Below the pieces are notes generated by a model. It was given only the letters and a program-made list of their open reading frames with translations. It ran no database searches and was not told the origin of the DNA. 64,000 nucleotides of DNA from Carposina sasakii. Its lineage: Eukaryota; Arthropoda; Insecta; Lepidoptera; Carposinidae. This document shows, piece after piece, positions 46,001-49,458 of this stretch. The position numbers and the translations under genes were made by a program. Within the stretch, counting starts at the first letter, position 1. Every line of letters starts with the position of its first letter. The stretch is taken from assembly GCA_014607495.2 (NCBI GenBank), contig CP053157.1, forward strand, positions 248,001 through 312,000, given 5' to 3'.

Positions 46001-48133
46001 ACGAATTAAGACAGAAAGGAAAGTATATAACGTAACAACATACCAATGCAGCATTGTTCAACCAATTTTTCCGGTGAATAGAGATTGAGTAACATTGGGT
46101 GTCATATTCATACTCAGCTACACATAGCTCTGTTATACGCCACAATTTATTAATAAATATAAACGTTTTCTTTAGCAATAGATAAAGGCTAAAAAAACTA
46201 ATATGTATGTGCTATATCCCTGATATAATAATTTGGTTACCTACTTATATAGGTATGTATAATGGCTTAACTGGACATTTTATTTGAAGTAGATGTTGAT
46301 GTTCTAAACTTCGCACATTTCTAAAATCAATCTTTACTAAGCGTCATTACGTACACTTGACCGACACAAACACCTACAAGCTATAATCTAAACTCTTAAT
46401 TTTTTATACACCCAAAGAAGTATTAAGTAAAGCTAATAAAAACTGTTTGTTTCCGTATAACAATGCAATTATTTATTGTTTAATTAAATAGTAAAGTCTA
46501 GTTTGTTTTAAATACTCCATAATAATTTCTGACGCATGTCGAGTCTTCAGCTGATGTTTGTTCAATCGCATTCCTCGAATTAAATTCAATGTCATTTGCA
46601 AAATGTAAGCAAATTAGTCACAAATAATTAAATAGAGAATAATACCCTCGGTAACTGTAGGTGTACAGAGAAGTATAGACACATCGTCGATTCTTATCGA
46701 TCAGGAATATTCCGATGTGTCTAATTCAAAATGTTGGGCGGCTGTAATGAGTACGTTCAAGTTCACCAACCTACTGCAGTGATGGTTTTAGATGTTTGAA
46801 GTCGTTTGTAATAATTTCAGATAGTATAATTTTCTTAAAATATGAAAACCTTGTTATGTAATAATAAAATATAAAGTAAAATTATGTATCTACCTAATGT
46901 CAAACAATAAAACCATACTTATTAGGCTCCGTGTGAGAAATTTTCATGGCTAGTTTTTTACAAATTTAATTATACCTACGTTACTAGTTTTTGTAATTAT
47001 TTTAAGTAAAAAAATTGTAGCACAAATCTAGATTTTGAAACTACAAAAAGAAGGCAGTAGCTTGGCCTTCATTGGATATGCAAGATCGAGCATAAGGTAA
47101 AAGTTGGACGAACACTTTTAGGGCTAGGGATTTATTTTATAAAAGGAAAAAATACAGGGTGTAACAAAAAGGGTATGTTAAGCGAAAAGCTATGTAAATA
47201 GCCCACTATAGAGAACCTATCCACAAAATTTGAGACCCGAAATCACATGTTTATTTTTCCCGATAGTATGGAGAATTTTTAAATATCTCAGAAATTTTCA
47301 TACAATCTCGCTTAACATACCCTTTTTGTTACATCCTGTATATTCAATGATTGGATATGTATATATGGGCAGTGCGTCAAGTGCGTGAGAGACTGCTGGA
47401 AAATGTTTACACACAGCAATATAAAATAATGGTAATTCAACTCACAGGTGGGATTTTAATTCTATTATGTATGTAGGTACACGTTAAAAATGAAAATTTA
47501 ATAACCTGTTTGTACGCAGAACAGCTGCATACCTATTATCTGTAGCAAAGAGTATACCATACCTAAAATTAAAATCATATATCTTACATTATTAGAACAA
47601 CATATAGAGAGTTTTTTATAAATCAACATAAATTTAGACTTACAATTATTGTACGGAGAGGCACAGGAGGAGCCGTGACAAGCCAGACAGGACTCCTTGC
47701 CGTCCAGGGTGAGTGTGAGCGTGGGCGCCAGGCTGGGCCGCGGACACAGCGCGGGGCCTAGGCCTGCCCGCGGGCACAGCTTGCAGCCCCCGTTGTACTT
47801 CTCGCAGAGACACACGTTTTTGTCTAAACCGTCCACTTTCAACTCATTCACCCCAAATTTGTCACACTCAAGCTTGACGAGCGCAGCCGCCAGCTTGCTC
47901 GGGTCTCCCTGCAGCTCATGGGAATGCGGACACGCGTGGCATTTCTTCGCCGCTTCCAAATTCCTATTAGATTCCGACTGAACGTTGTCGTTCTGGTTGG
48001 TATCGGTTTCCGGTATCTGATATTGTCGCTCGTCTCTGTTCACGGCGGTGCTGTCAGTGCTGCCGGTCATATAGGAAGTCAGCGTCACCTCCGACGCAGA
48101 GCGCGCGGTATTGTTCAGTTTGTACTTTGTCAT
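6878..48133 (-). CDS. SLC26A11: SLC26A11-like sulfate/anion transporter, 13 coding exons (span)
   Basis: Coding exons (high to low coordinate) are 48133-47644, 28450-28265, 26959-26816, 26045-25923, 24696-24569, 17673-17581, 14540-14375, 13083-12919, 11115-10928, 10491-10377, 10059-9914, 9532-9362 and 7063-6878. All junctions are GT-AG, phases agree, and the sum is 2301 nt (766 aa plus TAG). SLC26 proteins are membrane anion exchangers/transporters; SLC26A11 is the sodium-independent sulfate/chloride type. Diagnostic segments are VPIVGWLPRY, the GLTVIPQAIAYA signature (about 226-240), AGLPPQYGLYSSFM, GPTAI, AVLLAFLSGC, SVGFTSAAA, FVLTG and PPFS, and a STAS domain (about 640-760). The membrane domain follows the mammalian SLC26A11 layout; the N-terminus is about 160 residues longer and Cys-rich. 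Exons are GC-rich in AT-rich, transposon-filled introns, which is normal for moths. The link of coding exon 1 to exon 2 across 19 kb is the least certain join. Confidence 0.9.
7338..7486 (+). repeat. Dispersed repeat family S2, copy
   Basis: It carries the family core CCTTAATCGACTGCTACGAC, ATGCACGGAAAGA and the end GCATCAGCACAGG. Related copies lie at 33657, 35683, 38075, 44662 and 62052 (plus) and at 9748, 11148, 39306 and 61691 (minus fragments). I cannot assign a class; it could be a SINE. Confidence 0.7.
7885..8680 (-). mobile_element. Helitron-like element with internal 127-bp minisatellite
   Basis: Read on the minus strand it begins TC after a host A (5' end at 8680) and ends in CTAG before a host T (3' end at 7885), with the family 3' end GGGCGTCCACTAG. 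The interior is a tandem array whose units start at 7980, 8105, 8232, 8359 and 8486 (periods 125-127). Units 8232 and 8359 are almost identical. Each contains TTCCCGTGGGAATTTCGGG. No coding capacity. Confidence 0.8.
7980..8520. repeat. 127-bp tandem repeat (minisatellite)
   Basis: Four to five units, each beginning GTTTTCGTAAAAA. Similarity increases toward the middle units, as in arrays that turn over by unequal exchange. A degraded, inverted relative lies at 11467-11960. The short ORFs reading through it are by-products of the period. Confidence 0.9.
9105..9361 (-). repeat. Tandem copies of the end of STAS exon 12 plus donor
   Basis: Going down the minus strand from exon 12, the unit [57-nt exon end + about 52-nt intron start] occurs again at about 9309-9225 (copy B, with about 24 nt missing) and about 9224-9105 (copy C, full length). 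Copy C encodes LVVDATHVQAADFTIAK with mostly synonymous differences from the exon and keeps a GTTAGT donor at 9163. The frame is open through all three copies. It may be an alternative exon extension or a decaying internal duplication. Confidence 0.85.
9362..9532 (-). CDS. SLC26A11: SLC26A11-like coding exon 12 (STAS, aa 649-705)
   Basis: The acceptor is a pyrimidine tract ending CCCCCCAG and the donor is AAG|GTTGGT at 9361. It encodes the first half of STAS, including the core strand LPLVVDATHVQAADFTAAK. The last 57 nt plus the start of the intron are repeated twice more immediately downstream (9105-9361). An alternative donor at 9163 would extend the exon by 66 codons in frame. Confidence 0.93.
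9533..9913 (-). other. Intron 11
   Basis: It holds only a minus-strand fragment of repeat family S2 at 9748-9806 (TCGTAAGAGTCGACTAAG). Nothing else is seen. Confidence 0.7.
9914..10059 (-). CDS. SLC26A11: SLC26A11-like coding exon 11 (aa 600-648)
   Basis: The acceptor TAATTTGCAG and donor GTGAGT frame DIVPAVVTFAACL and LGIVLGIALNLAFLLYASAR, the end of the membrane domain leading into the cytosolic STAS domain. Phase 1 to phase 0. Confidence 0.95.
10060..10376 (-). other. Intron 10
   Basis: AT-rich, with no recognisable gene or repeat. Confidence 0.7.
10377..10491 (-). CDS. SLC26A11: SLC26A11-like coding exon 10 (aa 562-599)
   Basis: The acceptor TACCTTTCAG and donor GTAAGA frame YFTPYFYFIPKASLAAVII, the conserved tract before the last helices of the membrane domain. 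Phase 0 to phase 1. Confidence 0.95.
10492..10927 (-). other. Intron 9
   Basis: No gene or repeat recognised. The open frames here overlap the flanking exon or are short and domain-free. Confidence 0.7.
10928..11115 (-). CDS. SLC26A11: SLC26A11-like coding exon 9 (aa 499-561)
   Basis: The acceptor CATATTCACCAG and donor GTAAGG frame IDATQEMLALGVCNVASSF and SMPVSGALSRGAVN, the conserved SLC26 motif equivalent to P-V-T-G-S-F-x-R-x-A-V-N. The exon is very GC-rich. Phase 1 to phase 0. Confidence 0.95.
11338..11970 (+). mobile_element. Degraded Helitron-like element, inverted relative of 7885-8680
   Basis: It begins TC after a host A at 11337 and has the same start, TCTACACTAATATTAT, as the 5' end of the element at 8680. 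It contains at least six degenerate copies of the CCCACGGGAAGG block. The CTAG end is not found. Direct repeats of about 45 bp containing CTGAAGCGGCTGAAGTCAC flank it (11294-11337 and 11971-12037); the right one carries an extra piece of Helitron core. Confidence 0.65.
12040..12278 (-). mobile_element. tRNA-derived SINE
   Basis: The minus-strand head carries an A-box-like TGGTCTAGTAGGT and the B box GGTTCGAATCC. A non-tRNA body follows, then an AATATTTATTTATT tail at the left. The same SINE recurs at 55247-55752, where it is interrupted. Confidence 0.8.
12353..12448. mobile_element. hAT-like terminal fragment
   Basis: The right end reads, on the minus strand, CAGCGGTTCCCGAAAGGTGG, a hAT-style terminus followed by repeated GGAACCC blocks. 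The other end is not present, so this is a fragment. Confidence 0.45.
12919..13083 (-). CDS. SLC26A11: SLC26A11-like coding exon 8 (aa 444-498)
   Basis: The acceptor CCACTTGCAG and donor GTAAGT are strong. It contains GLPRLSPPPFS, an NHT sequon (possible N-glycosylation), and the helix FVVPLLSILENIALAKVF, which matches the SLC26 pattern PL...LE.IA.AK.F. Phase 1 to phase 1. Confidence 0.95.
13741..13940. repeat. Tandem duplication, 108-bp period
   Basis: AATTATGTGAATACGAGTAA begins at 13741 and again at 13849 and continues nearly identically through ACAACGAGTAAATAGGCAAA. Two units only. Confidence 0.85.
14080..14195 (-). mobile_element. SINE family S1, truncated copy
   Basis: It carries the family 3' block (TTTACGGGGTAGGCAGAGCA on the plus strand) and the body around GGTGCCACTTCTGACCAATT. 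The 5' part is missing. Confidence 0.7.
14270..14352 (+). mobile_element. RTE-like LINE/SINE 3' tail with (GAT)n end
   Basis: It contains AAGGCCTATGTTCAGTAGTG followed by (GAT)n. The block matches the LINE ends at 39049 (minus) and 63603 (plus), where it reads GAGGCCTACGTC...CAGTGGACTGCAATA. Confidence 0.55.
14375..14540 (-). CDS. SLC26A11: SLC26A11-like coding exon 7 (aa 389-443)
   Basis: The acceptor TCGTATTTCCAG and donor GTATGT frame a basic loop followed by the helix around TTRNILVVLVCAAIAF and the conserved PFVLTG. Phase 0 to phase 1. Confidence 0.94.
14638..14813 (-). mobile_element. SINE family S1 copy
   Basis: An ACATACATACATATAATCAC tail lies at the left (the 3' end on the minus strand), then TTACGGGGTAGGCAGAGCAC and the S1 body. 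The 5' end is short of the fullest copies. Confidence 0.75.
15510..15982. mobile_element. hAT-type non-autonomous element with perfect 8-bp TSD
   Basis: TAGGGTTGCCA is present at the left end and, inverted, at the right end. TATCACAC is duplicated exactly at 15502-15509 and 15983-15990. It is 473 bp. Internal ORFs have no transposase similarity. The 8-bp TSD and the TAGGG start are the basis for the hAT call. Confidence 0.88.
16710..16939 (-). mobile_element. SINE family S1, near full-length copy
   Basis: From left to right on the plus strand it has the (CATA)n tail, the GGGGTAGGCAGAGC block, the body, and the 5' end AGAAGCAGCTGTAGTAAT. It reads as transcribed on the minus strand. Confidence 0.8.
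17091..17250. mobile_element. Fold-back MITE (GCCCCCT... family)
   Basis: The two halves are inverted copies centred near 17170, with TAAGCGATAGCGAAAATTGT on the left and ACAATTTTCGCTATCGCTTT on the right, and G/C runs at both ends. A second copy is at 53372-53566. Confidence 0.8.
17581..17673 (-). CDS. SLC26A11: SLC26A11-like coding exon 6 (aa 358-388)
   Basis: The acceptor TCCTTGCAG and donor GTGAGT are strong. It encodes ETRLWDAVMGISCIIVLLLL, a membrane helix with the SLC26A11-like ETR...DAV lead-in. It is 31 codons long, phase 0 at both ends. Confidence 0.95.
18375..18646. mobile_element. Inverted-repeat element, 41-bp termini
   Basis: GAATGTTTTAACTTTCGAAT at the left is matched by the inverted right end, with about five mismatches over 41 bp including AACGCCTAATACAATTTC in both. 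The interior has no ORF. A single similar end is at about 41250. Confidence 0.7.
18742..19005. mobile_element. Palindromic MITE family M1 (TACAGGGTGTAAC)
   Basis: It begins TACAGGATGTAACAAAAGGG and ends with the inverse, TTACATCCTGTA. Inside, GCTATGTAAATAGCCCAC and its inverse continue the symmetry almost to the centre, so the element folds back on itself. Other copies are at 33917, 42362, 47153 and 62640. Confidence 0.85.
19058..19294 (-). mobile_element. Helitron-like element (body type B)
   Basis: On the minus strand it has host A, then TCCCAACTAATATTATAAAT at the 5' end (19294), and it ends GGGCGTCCACTAG before a host T. The interior has no coding capacity. Confidence 0.8.
19671..20540 (+). 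CDS. LINE ORF1 (gag-like), 5'-truncated
   Basis: The open frame runs from the element's truncation point to TAG at 20538-20540 (289 codons) with no start codon at the proper place. Early in it lie three zinc knuckles: QCTGCWKFGHFIKYC (C-x2-C-x4-H-x4-C), ICPKCGGSHENC, and RCLNCKGPHFVLDKSC. This is the usual triple array of ORF1 proteins that bind the element's RNA. The C-terminal 180 residues are Lys/Glu/Ser-rich and lack a recognisable domain. The upstream RNA-recognition-like part is missing. It overlaps the ORF2 start by 8 nt (ATGGATAG), the arrangement used for translational coupling in such elements. Confidence 0.88.
   Translation: MRISFQSSYLPEYVKAYGCRIRVNTYVFPVTQCTGCWKFGHFIKYCPFKKIICPKCGGSHENCDLKEFRCLNCKGPHFVLDKSCPLFLKEKNIRDIMSKDNVTYRKALQIYVQSTNKVEQICLHTDNVIDQTNTHMTREGETYSSVVLKSLGKSDQRESTPIIQEKNNDGPQISFSKIKEIEPKKKTRLPSNKINKVSEDRPIHCEEQLFLTDVEHTEDKYADDRSQKKEGFEFMKLFLKIKSIVLSESIFEEKLISIVKIIVQECKVYIRRVFSCRDLLQKLFSLVNG
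20533..24249 (+). CDS. LINE ORF2: endonuclease, reverse transcriptase, RNase H
   Basis: 1238 residues with no internal stop. N-terminal apurinic-like endonuclease: ILQWNSQSI, SETWL, GDFN (D143) and SDH (218-220). Reverse transcriptase about 420-720, with FLDVENAYNNI (D568), GLAQGDPISPLLFN and QYADD (656-659). RNase H about 955-1090, with the acidic quartet D959 (YTDGS), E994 (SAEL), D1018 (FSDCKSA) and D1074 (VADRLAK). The C-terminal zinc motif is C1174-x2-C1177-x7-H1185-x4-C1190. All catalytic residues I can check are present, suggesting a recent insertion. The product nicks the target and primes cDNA synthesis from the nick. Codon use is AT-rich, unlike the GC-rich host exons around it. The ATG at 20533 is chosen because it overlaps the ORF1 stop. 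Confidence 0.96.
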   Translation: MDSNISKDFAINILQWNSQSIKPKLLCFGELLNQMKIHIAIVSETWLDLDDLIKTTNYNIFRKDREDSSYGGVAIFIHKSIRAHICPFPLTNRGIELINIKLINCPYLENIVGLYCPSSVHTQIADWDNIFSRFQRRTLIAGDFNGHYSNWSNRSDTRGLNLFDSSLENGFMSLNTGEHTRIKLVNGVLQKSSPDISFVSSDIAVKCNWGVLNETLGSDHLVIKITVNYQDHRNIIKRLNFRKADWVKYEQSLKESFSALNNNNLNVQDMYDYLIEQINKAANVSIPIVKICTNPEQNFTPKEYWNSNLSLIVAQRRLCLRAFRRNPTPDNLQKLNNKIEEASKMIRSAKSEYFHKFCDSLCEATTASDMWNRMRWVKGYKRKKTCASIDKQEELMSALAPDSVINISPNFVSKNNMLELDFTMQELENCLKKKDTAPGEDGISYSMLHNSPKEVRKFTLKLFNLIFHNCTIPHQWRNIQIVPIPKPSANVNVEPKLRPISLMSCICKIFHNMLCKRLEWYVEREKILSPYTVGFRKSQSCMDSLVRLVSHIQIGFSKNIPTLACFLDVENAYNNILVDKATLILDDIKVGSKVCKYLYSFLSERFLTVKDFYGNNVITRMTHRGLAQGDPISPLLFNIVTHKIVQQISNVMISQYADDFVLYYSNKDISVCERNIQTGLDYMITALRDIGLELSTTKSQFCLFSKGHRIILPRLHINENSLSSSDCIKYLGMWLDKSLRWRKHIGELIERCSKYLNLFKVLVGPTWGVHQKHMRRLYIALIRSRLEYGCILYDTSANCHKIKLDRLQNQAMRIIGGFIKSSPIHVMESELSLSPLFIRREYLAYKYTLKAQSWSNNATIDLLNKLSNLCLTRYWNNKNKPLLVKTFNETKNYKLHSSHSLQMFTLDVWVSYINIKNIIQTKLECIKGTKNMYETNSLKSDVIEELHTKYYAYHKIYTDGSKNTVGIGAAYFDPHERSGGCFSVSADVSVMSAELIAMSQALSYISSNNWPNVVIFSDCKSAIDHVARCASGHRGVPIVYRILEEIIMLQNKGISVRFQWVPAHIGLSGNEVADRLAKSGISQGNVITYEPDFSEVLTKFKKYNYHNWKHFYNERSRDKGIWYRTIQPQPPRIPWFNNVKLSRKYVKLIMRLRSGHIPSNKFAYLMKKSDTPNCDTCDKIEDVQHLLVECIKNQSERELLMREFKINLFDVGIMQTILSEPISTCAIMLCKLITVLHQ
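24297..24328 (+). other. 3' stem-loop of the LINE
   Basis: GGGGTT (24297-24302) pairs with AACCCC (24323-24328), enclosing TACCC-TCGT-GGGTA (24307-24320), immediately before the A-rich tail. Stem-loops here are template-recognition sites for RT in several LINE clades. Confidence 0.65.
24569..24696 (-). CDS. SLC26A11: SLC26A11-like coding exon 5 (aa 315-357)
   Basis: The acceptor CGTCTCCTCAG and donor GTCAGT frame a segment with FLIDFISGPVSVGFTSAAA, a strongly conserved SLC26 helix, followed by QVKDILGL. It ends in phase 0. The 3' end of an antisense LINE (24365) lies about 200 bp beyond this donor. Confidence 0.95.
24697..25922 (-). other. Intron 4
   Basis: No repeat family or gene recognised. 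The 99-codon plus-strand ORF at 25059 has no domain and is treated as chance. Confidence 0.65.
25923..26045 (-). CDS. SLC26A11: SLC26A11-like coding exon 4 (aa 274-314)
   Basis: The acceptor is TCTCCAACAG and the donor GTAAAC. It encodes GPTAIAAILT and EFAVLLAFLSGCVELIMG, helices of the transport core shared closely with SLC26A11. Phase 1 to phase 1. Confidence 0.95.
26046..26815 (-). other. Intron 3
   Basis: It contains a short (TA)n run at about 26158-26175. Nothing else recognised. Confidence 0.7.
26816..26959 (-). CDS. SLC26A11: SLC26A11-like coding exon 3 (aa 226-273)
   Basis: The acceptor TTTTTTGCAG and donor GTAAGT are both strong. It carries the SLC26 signature GLTVIPQAIAYAGVAG and then PPQYGLYSSFMACFVY, the most conserved stretch of the family and part of the substrate-binding core. 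Phase 1 to phase 1. Confidence 0.96.
26960..28264 (-). other. Intron 2, with a dispersed repeat
   Basis: 27640-27800 shares GAGGTGGGCAGCAGCGCCTC and CAGCGTGGT-ACTATGGG with 63487-63570, so it is a copy of the same dispersed element. The rest shows nothing. Confidence 0.55.
28265..28450 (-). CDS. SLC26A11: SLC26A11-like coding exon 2 (aa 164-225)
   Basis: The acceptor CTCTTGTTCATAG lies before 28450 and the donor GTGAGG after 28265. It encodes an Arg-rich linker and the conserved pre-membrane segment LARRVPIVGWLPRY...DVIAG, which precedes the first helix in SLC26 proteins. It is phase 1 at both ends. Confidence 0.92.
29459..29808. mobile_element. Tail-to-tail composite of two Helitron-like 3' ends
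   Basis: The left end (ACTAGTGGACGCCCGCG) and right end (CGCGGGCGTCCACTAGT) are both the family 3' terminus, pointing outward, with inverted repeats of about 75 bp reaching to ATCCGGG/CCCGGAT. The left part continues through the type A body to TTGCGTTGATAAAGG, then joins the inverted end near 29735. Confidence 0.8.
30070..30545 (-). mobile_element. LINE 3' end (Jockey/CR1-like), truncated
   Basis: The minus strand encodes the C-terminal end of an ORF2, followed by a short 3'UTR and an A-run (T-run at 30079-30087 on the plus strand). Only the end of the element is present. It is unrelated to the I-type LINE in intron 5. Confidence 0.75.
30138..30342 (-). pseudogene. C-terminal fragment of a LINE ORF2
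   Basis: An open frame reads TRRRLAYHPYVVDIPPIRTK, then SFVMRTAKEWNALP and FPDHYNIGLFKARVN, and stops at 30140-30138. The (R/K)x(N/A)SF...R(T/I)xxWN-x-LP pattern closes many Jockey/CR1-type ORF2 proteins. The catalytic domains are absent. Confidence 0.75.
31497..31577 (-). repeat. tRNA-like SINE head or tRNA pseudogene
   Basis: The minus strand has a B box (GGTTCGATTCC) in a good T-arm (GTGGG/CCCAC) and an acceptor stem with 6 of 7 pairs. The anticodon stem has wobble and mismatched pairs and the loop lacks the T33 of real tRNAs. The adjacent AATTATTAATAAAGAAATGG recurs inverted at about 52650, as expected of a SINE tail. Confidence 0.6.
32868..33065 (+). repeat. Old dispersed repeat, paired with 2246-2545
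   Basis: Shares GAGTGCGT-TCACC-AATAG, then CATACA-AA-ATGTTA and TATGAAAC with the copy near 2.3 kb. Divergent. Confidence 0.4.
33657..33830 (+). repeat. Dispersed repeat family S2, copy
   Basis: Contains CACGTTTAGCATGTCAGGGT, then CTTAGTCGACTCTTACGATA and GCAGCTGATG. Confidence 0.7.
33917..34180. mobile_element. Palindromic MITE family M1, full copy
   Basis: TACAGGGTGTAACAAAAAAG at the left and its inverse ending ACACCCTGTA at the right. The inner arms (AAGCTATGTAAATAGCCCAC) are also inverted. Confidence 0.85.
35683..35868 (+). repeat. Dispersed repeat family S2, near full copy
   Basis: Contains GCTTATCGCCTGAGAGAATG, CCTTAGTCGACCCTTATGAT and CCCCGCATCAGCACAG. Confidence 0.75.
36967..37204 (-). 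mobile_element. SINE family S1, full copy between 48-bp direct repeats
   Basis: A complete S1 element whose two sides carry nearly the same 48 bases (CCGACTGCGCGACG... to AACAGCCTATGTATGTA), at about 36931-36978 and 37210-37258 with about three differences. Confidence 0.8.
37669..37925. mobile_element. MITE with about 65-bp near-perfect inverted repeats
   Basis: Left arm 37669-37733 runs from AACCAAACTATG to GATGTCCGGTGG. Right arm 37860-37925 is its inverse with only a few differences. A 125-bp unique spacer lies between. No ORF. Confidence 0.88.
38075..38248 (+). repeat. Dispersed repeat family S2, copy
   Basis: Contains GCTTATCGCCTGAGAAAATG and CCTTAGTCGACTCTTACGAG. Confidence 0.7.
39033..39298 (-). 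pseudogene. RTE-like LINE ORF2 C-terminal fragment and 3' tail
   Basis: The minus strand reads VVGRPSARWTDDLKRTAG and RAMWRTLGEAYVQQWTAIGW. The VGRPxxRWxDDxxRxAG...W...GEAYVQQWT pattern is the C-terminal end of RTE-like ORF2 proteins common in insects. It is followed by a short GAT/ATC-rich end. No RT domain remains. An S2 fragment abuts it at 39306-39390. Confidence 0.75.
41250..41410. repeat. Dispersed repeat, inverted relative at 43690-43805
   Basis: It shares CACCCTCCGCTGACCCTCGG and GGCTCGCCCACCACCGGGTT with the reverse complement of the second copy. The left end (CATCAGGCGTCACTATTCGG) resembles the termini of 18375-18646. Confidence 0.55.
42362..42857. mobile_element. Palindromic MITE family M1, split by a Helitron-like insertion
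   Basis: It starts TACAGGGTGTCACAAAAGGG and ends with the inverse, GTTACACCTTGTA. Between the two halves sits 42532-42749. Without it, the M1 arms would be continuous. Confidence 0.85.
42532..42749 (+). mobile_element. Helitron-like element (body type B) inserted in MITE M1
   Basis: Host A (42531), then TCCTACTTATAAACGCGAAA at the 5' end and GCGTCCACTAG at the 3' end before a host T. No target duplication, as expected for rolling-circle insertion. Confidence 0.85.
42884..43108 (+). mobile_element. SINE family S1, plus-strand copy
   Basis: The 5' end is CGACAGCTGCTTCTCTTCCC. The 3' part is CTCTGTCTACCCCGTAAGGG followed by ATATGTATGTA, giving the family's orientation. Confidence 0.8.
43690..43805. 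repeat. Dispersed repeat, inverted relative of 41250-41410
   Basis: Contains GATCCGAGGGTCAGTGGAGG and AGTGGTGGGCG. Confidence 0.55.
44662..44832 (+). repeat. Dispersed repeat family S2, copy
   Basis: Contains ATGTTGGGGTCAGATGTTAA, AAAGTTGCTAGCTCACG and CCTTAGTCGACTGCACGAC. Confidence 0.7.
47153..47340. mobile_element. Palindromic MITE family M1, internally deleted
   Basis: TACAGGGTGTAACAAAAAGG and the inverse, TTTTTGTTACATCCTGTA, are present, but most of the right inner arm is missing. Confidence 0.8.
47644..48133 (-). CDS. SLC26A11: SLC26A11-like coding exon 1 (Cys-rich N-terminal extension, aa 1-163)
   Basis: The ATG is at 48133 and the donor is a perfect GTAAGT at 47643. The predicted cytosolic segment has a Ser/Thr/Asn/Gln-rich first 60 residues and then a Cys-rich part with CHAC, CKLC and CLAC (CxxC) motifs and further single cysteines. 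It matches no domain I know. It ends in phase 1 and exon 2 resumes in phase 1, which supports but does not prove the join. A T-rich tract ending CTAACAG at 48158 looks like an acceptor, so this exon may extend to 48157 with a non-coding exon upstream. Confidence 0.7.
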
Positions 48134-48480
48134 ATTTCACACTTTTTACATAAAATACTGTTAGAAAAAAAAAATAATTAAAAAACCGTTTTATAAACTG
48201 ACGCACGTGACATTTTAGTTAAAATAATACATTTGGAAAAAAATCGGTATAAATTTCATCGATATTTTTGTGCAGCACTATTTTTAACGTTCATTATTTT
48301 GTTGAAATCGCGATTTGTTTGGTTTAGTTCGGTGAGCGGCCGCAACTGTCGCGTGGAGCGTCGTGCGGACGAGTGAGGGCAGACGCTGGAGTCACTCGAC
48401 ACTCGAGGCTTGACTCATTCGAGACGACACACCTGCCGGAGTGAGCCTTGACAGAGGGGTGGATGTTGGTTCATTAAGGG
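48134..48480 (-). promoter_or_regulatory. Probable promoter and 5' leader of the transporter
   Basis: Upstream of the ATG (48133), minus strand. A T-rich tract ending CTAACAG (AG at 48158-48159) may be an acceptor, implying a non-coding first exon. Alternatively, a TATAAAA (about 48188-48194) could place a start near 48160, or the TCAGT at 48197-48201 could be an insect-type initiator. GTCACGTG (48204-48211) is an E-box resembling the CLEAR core. Beyond it, 48330-48480 is rich in CpG, unlike the flanks, as expected of a promoter. Confidence 0.4.
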
Positions 48481-49200
48481 GAGATGTTACGTAGACCAAA
48501 ACTTGTGCAAATCTGACTTTTCGTATAGGTGGCTTCAAATTCCAGGACATATTATGTAAACGTTTACAAGATGGGGTACCAAGTGCTGTCTAAATAAATA
48601 CATATGCCAAGTATTAATTTTAATATAGTAAAGATTTCCATTTACTATATCCGCGTTACCAAATACATATTCTTAGGTCTAATAAATATGTACCTACAGG
48701 TAACTAGCGGTAGTTTTTACGGAATAAAATAACAATCATGCAAACATCTTCACATTCTTATGAAACTTTCACGGATGCAATATTATTTAGTGGGTTTTCC
48801 GGCCGCTTGTCTACCGCCAACCCTCTTAGGGAATGCTGCTGAGTTTTATGTCGATAGCAACACACGGAGGTGGATGATTGATATAAATATTAAAAGAATT
48901 TGTTCAAAAATGTAGAGTCACAGAAAAGCCAGACTTTTTAGAAGTCTTTTGCTAGAAAAGAAAGTAGGACATTTTCTAAGTAATAAAAAATTCTACTTTA
49001 GGTTAAATAAACTGCTAAGTAGATATATTCATGCATGTAGTGAGAAAAAAAATATAACGTAAGTGCGGACCTAAGTAGGTAATTTTATTTACAAACAGCT
49101 AAAATCAGAACACATAATATATACGTATAAGTTTCTATTGTCATAAAAAAATATGTAGAAAAAAAATTATAATGTATAAAATATTCAGCAAAAAACAAGC
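48481..49200. other. Intergenic, nothing recognised
   Basis: AT-rich unique sequence between the CpG-rich segment and the tRNA gene. No ORF or repeat recognised. Confidence 0.6.
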
Positions 49201-49273
49201 CGCCCGAACAGGGACTTGAACCCTGGACCCTTGGATTAAAAGTCCAATGCTCTACCGACTGAGCTATCCGGGC
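49201..49273 (-). tRNA. tRNA-Lys (UUU)
   Basis: The minus strand gives a 73-nt cloverleaf with acceptor GCCCGGA/TTCGGGC, D-arm with A box TAGCTCAGTCGG, anticodon arm TTGGA-CTTTTAA-TCCAA with anticodon TTT, and T-arm CAGGG-TTCAAGT-CCCTG with B box. There is no intron, and the CCA end is not encoded. A run of six T follows within 15 nt of the 3' end (A-run at about 49189-49194 on the plus strand), a Pol III terminator. It matches the conserved animal tRNA-Lys-UUU almost base for base, so it is probably functional. The anticodon reads AAA/AAG lysine codons. Confidence 0.96.
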
Positions 49274-49458
49274 CTTGTAAAAGAGATCGAAATAGTGTTC
49301 CACTTGCATACGACGTCAAAATCCTTAATTTTTCTACAGTTTCTTTTGGAATAGATTTTTTTGCCAGATATCTATTTTTTAGGTATTACGTTCTGTAGCA
49401 TAAGTTATGTGCGTTTAGTTAGCGCAAAATGGTTTTGTTATCTATCTATACATCTATA

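Larger units (their letters stand above)
28451..47643 (-). other. Intron 1 (19.2 kb), transposon patchwork
   Basis: Recognised items are listed separately. Stretches of more than 300 bases in which I see nothing are about 28500-29450, 30560-31470, 31600-32860, 34200-35680, 35870-36920, 38250-39030, 39400-41240, 41420-42360, 43110-43690 and 44840-47150. Short ORFs there lack domains. The long first intron may contain regulatory DNA, but none is identifiable by eye. Confidence 0.75.

Noticed and set aside
47697..48181. Plus-strand ORFs opposite the first transporter exon
   Set aside because: Shadows of the GC-rich coding exon on the other strand; no homology of their own.
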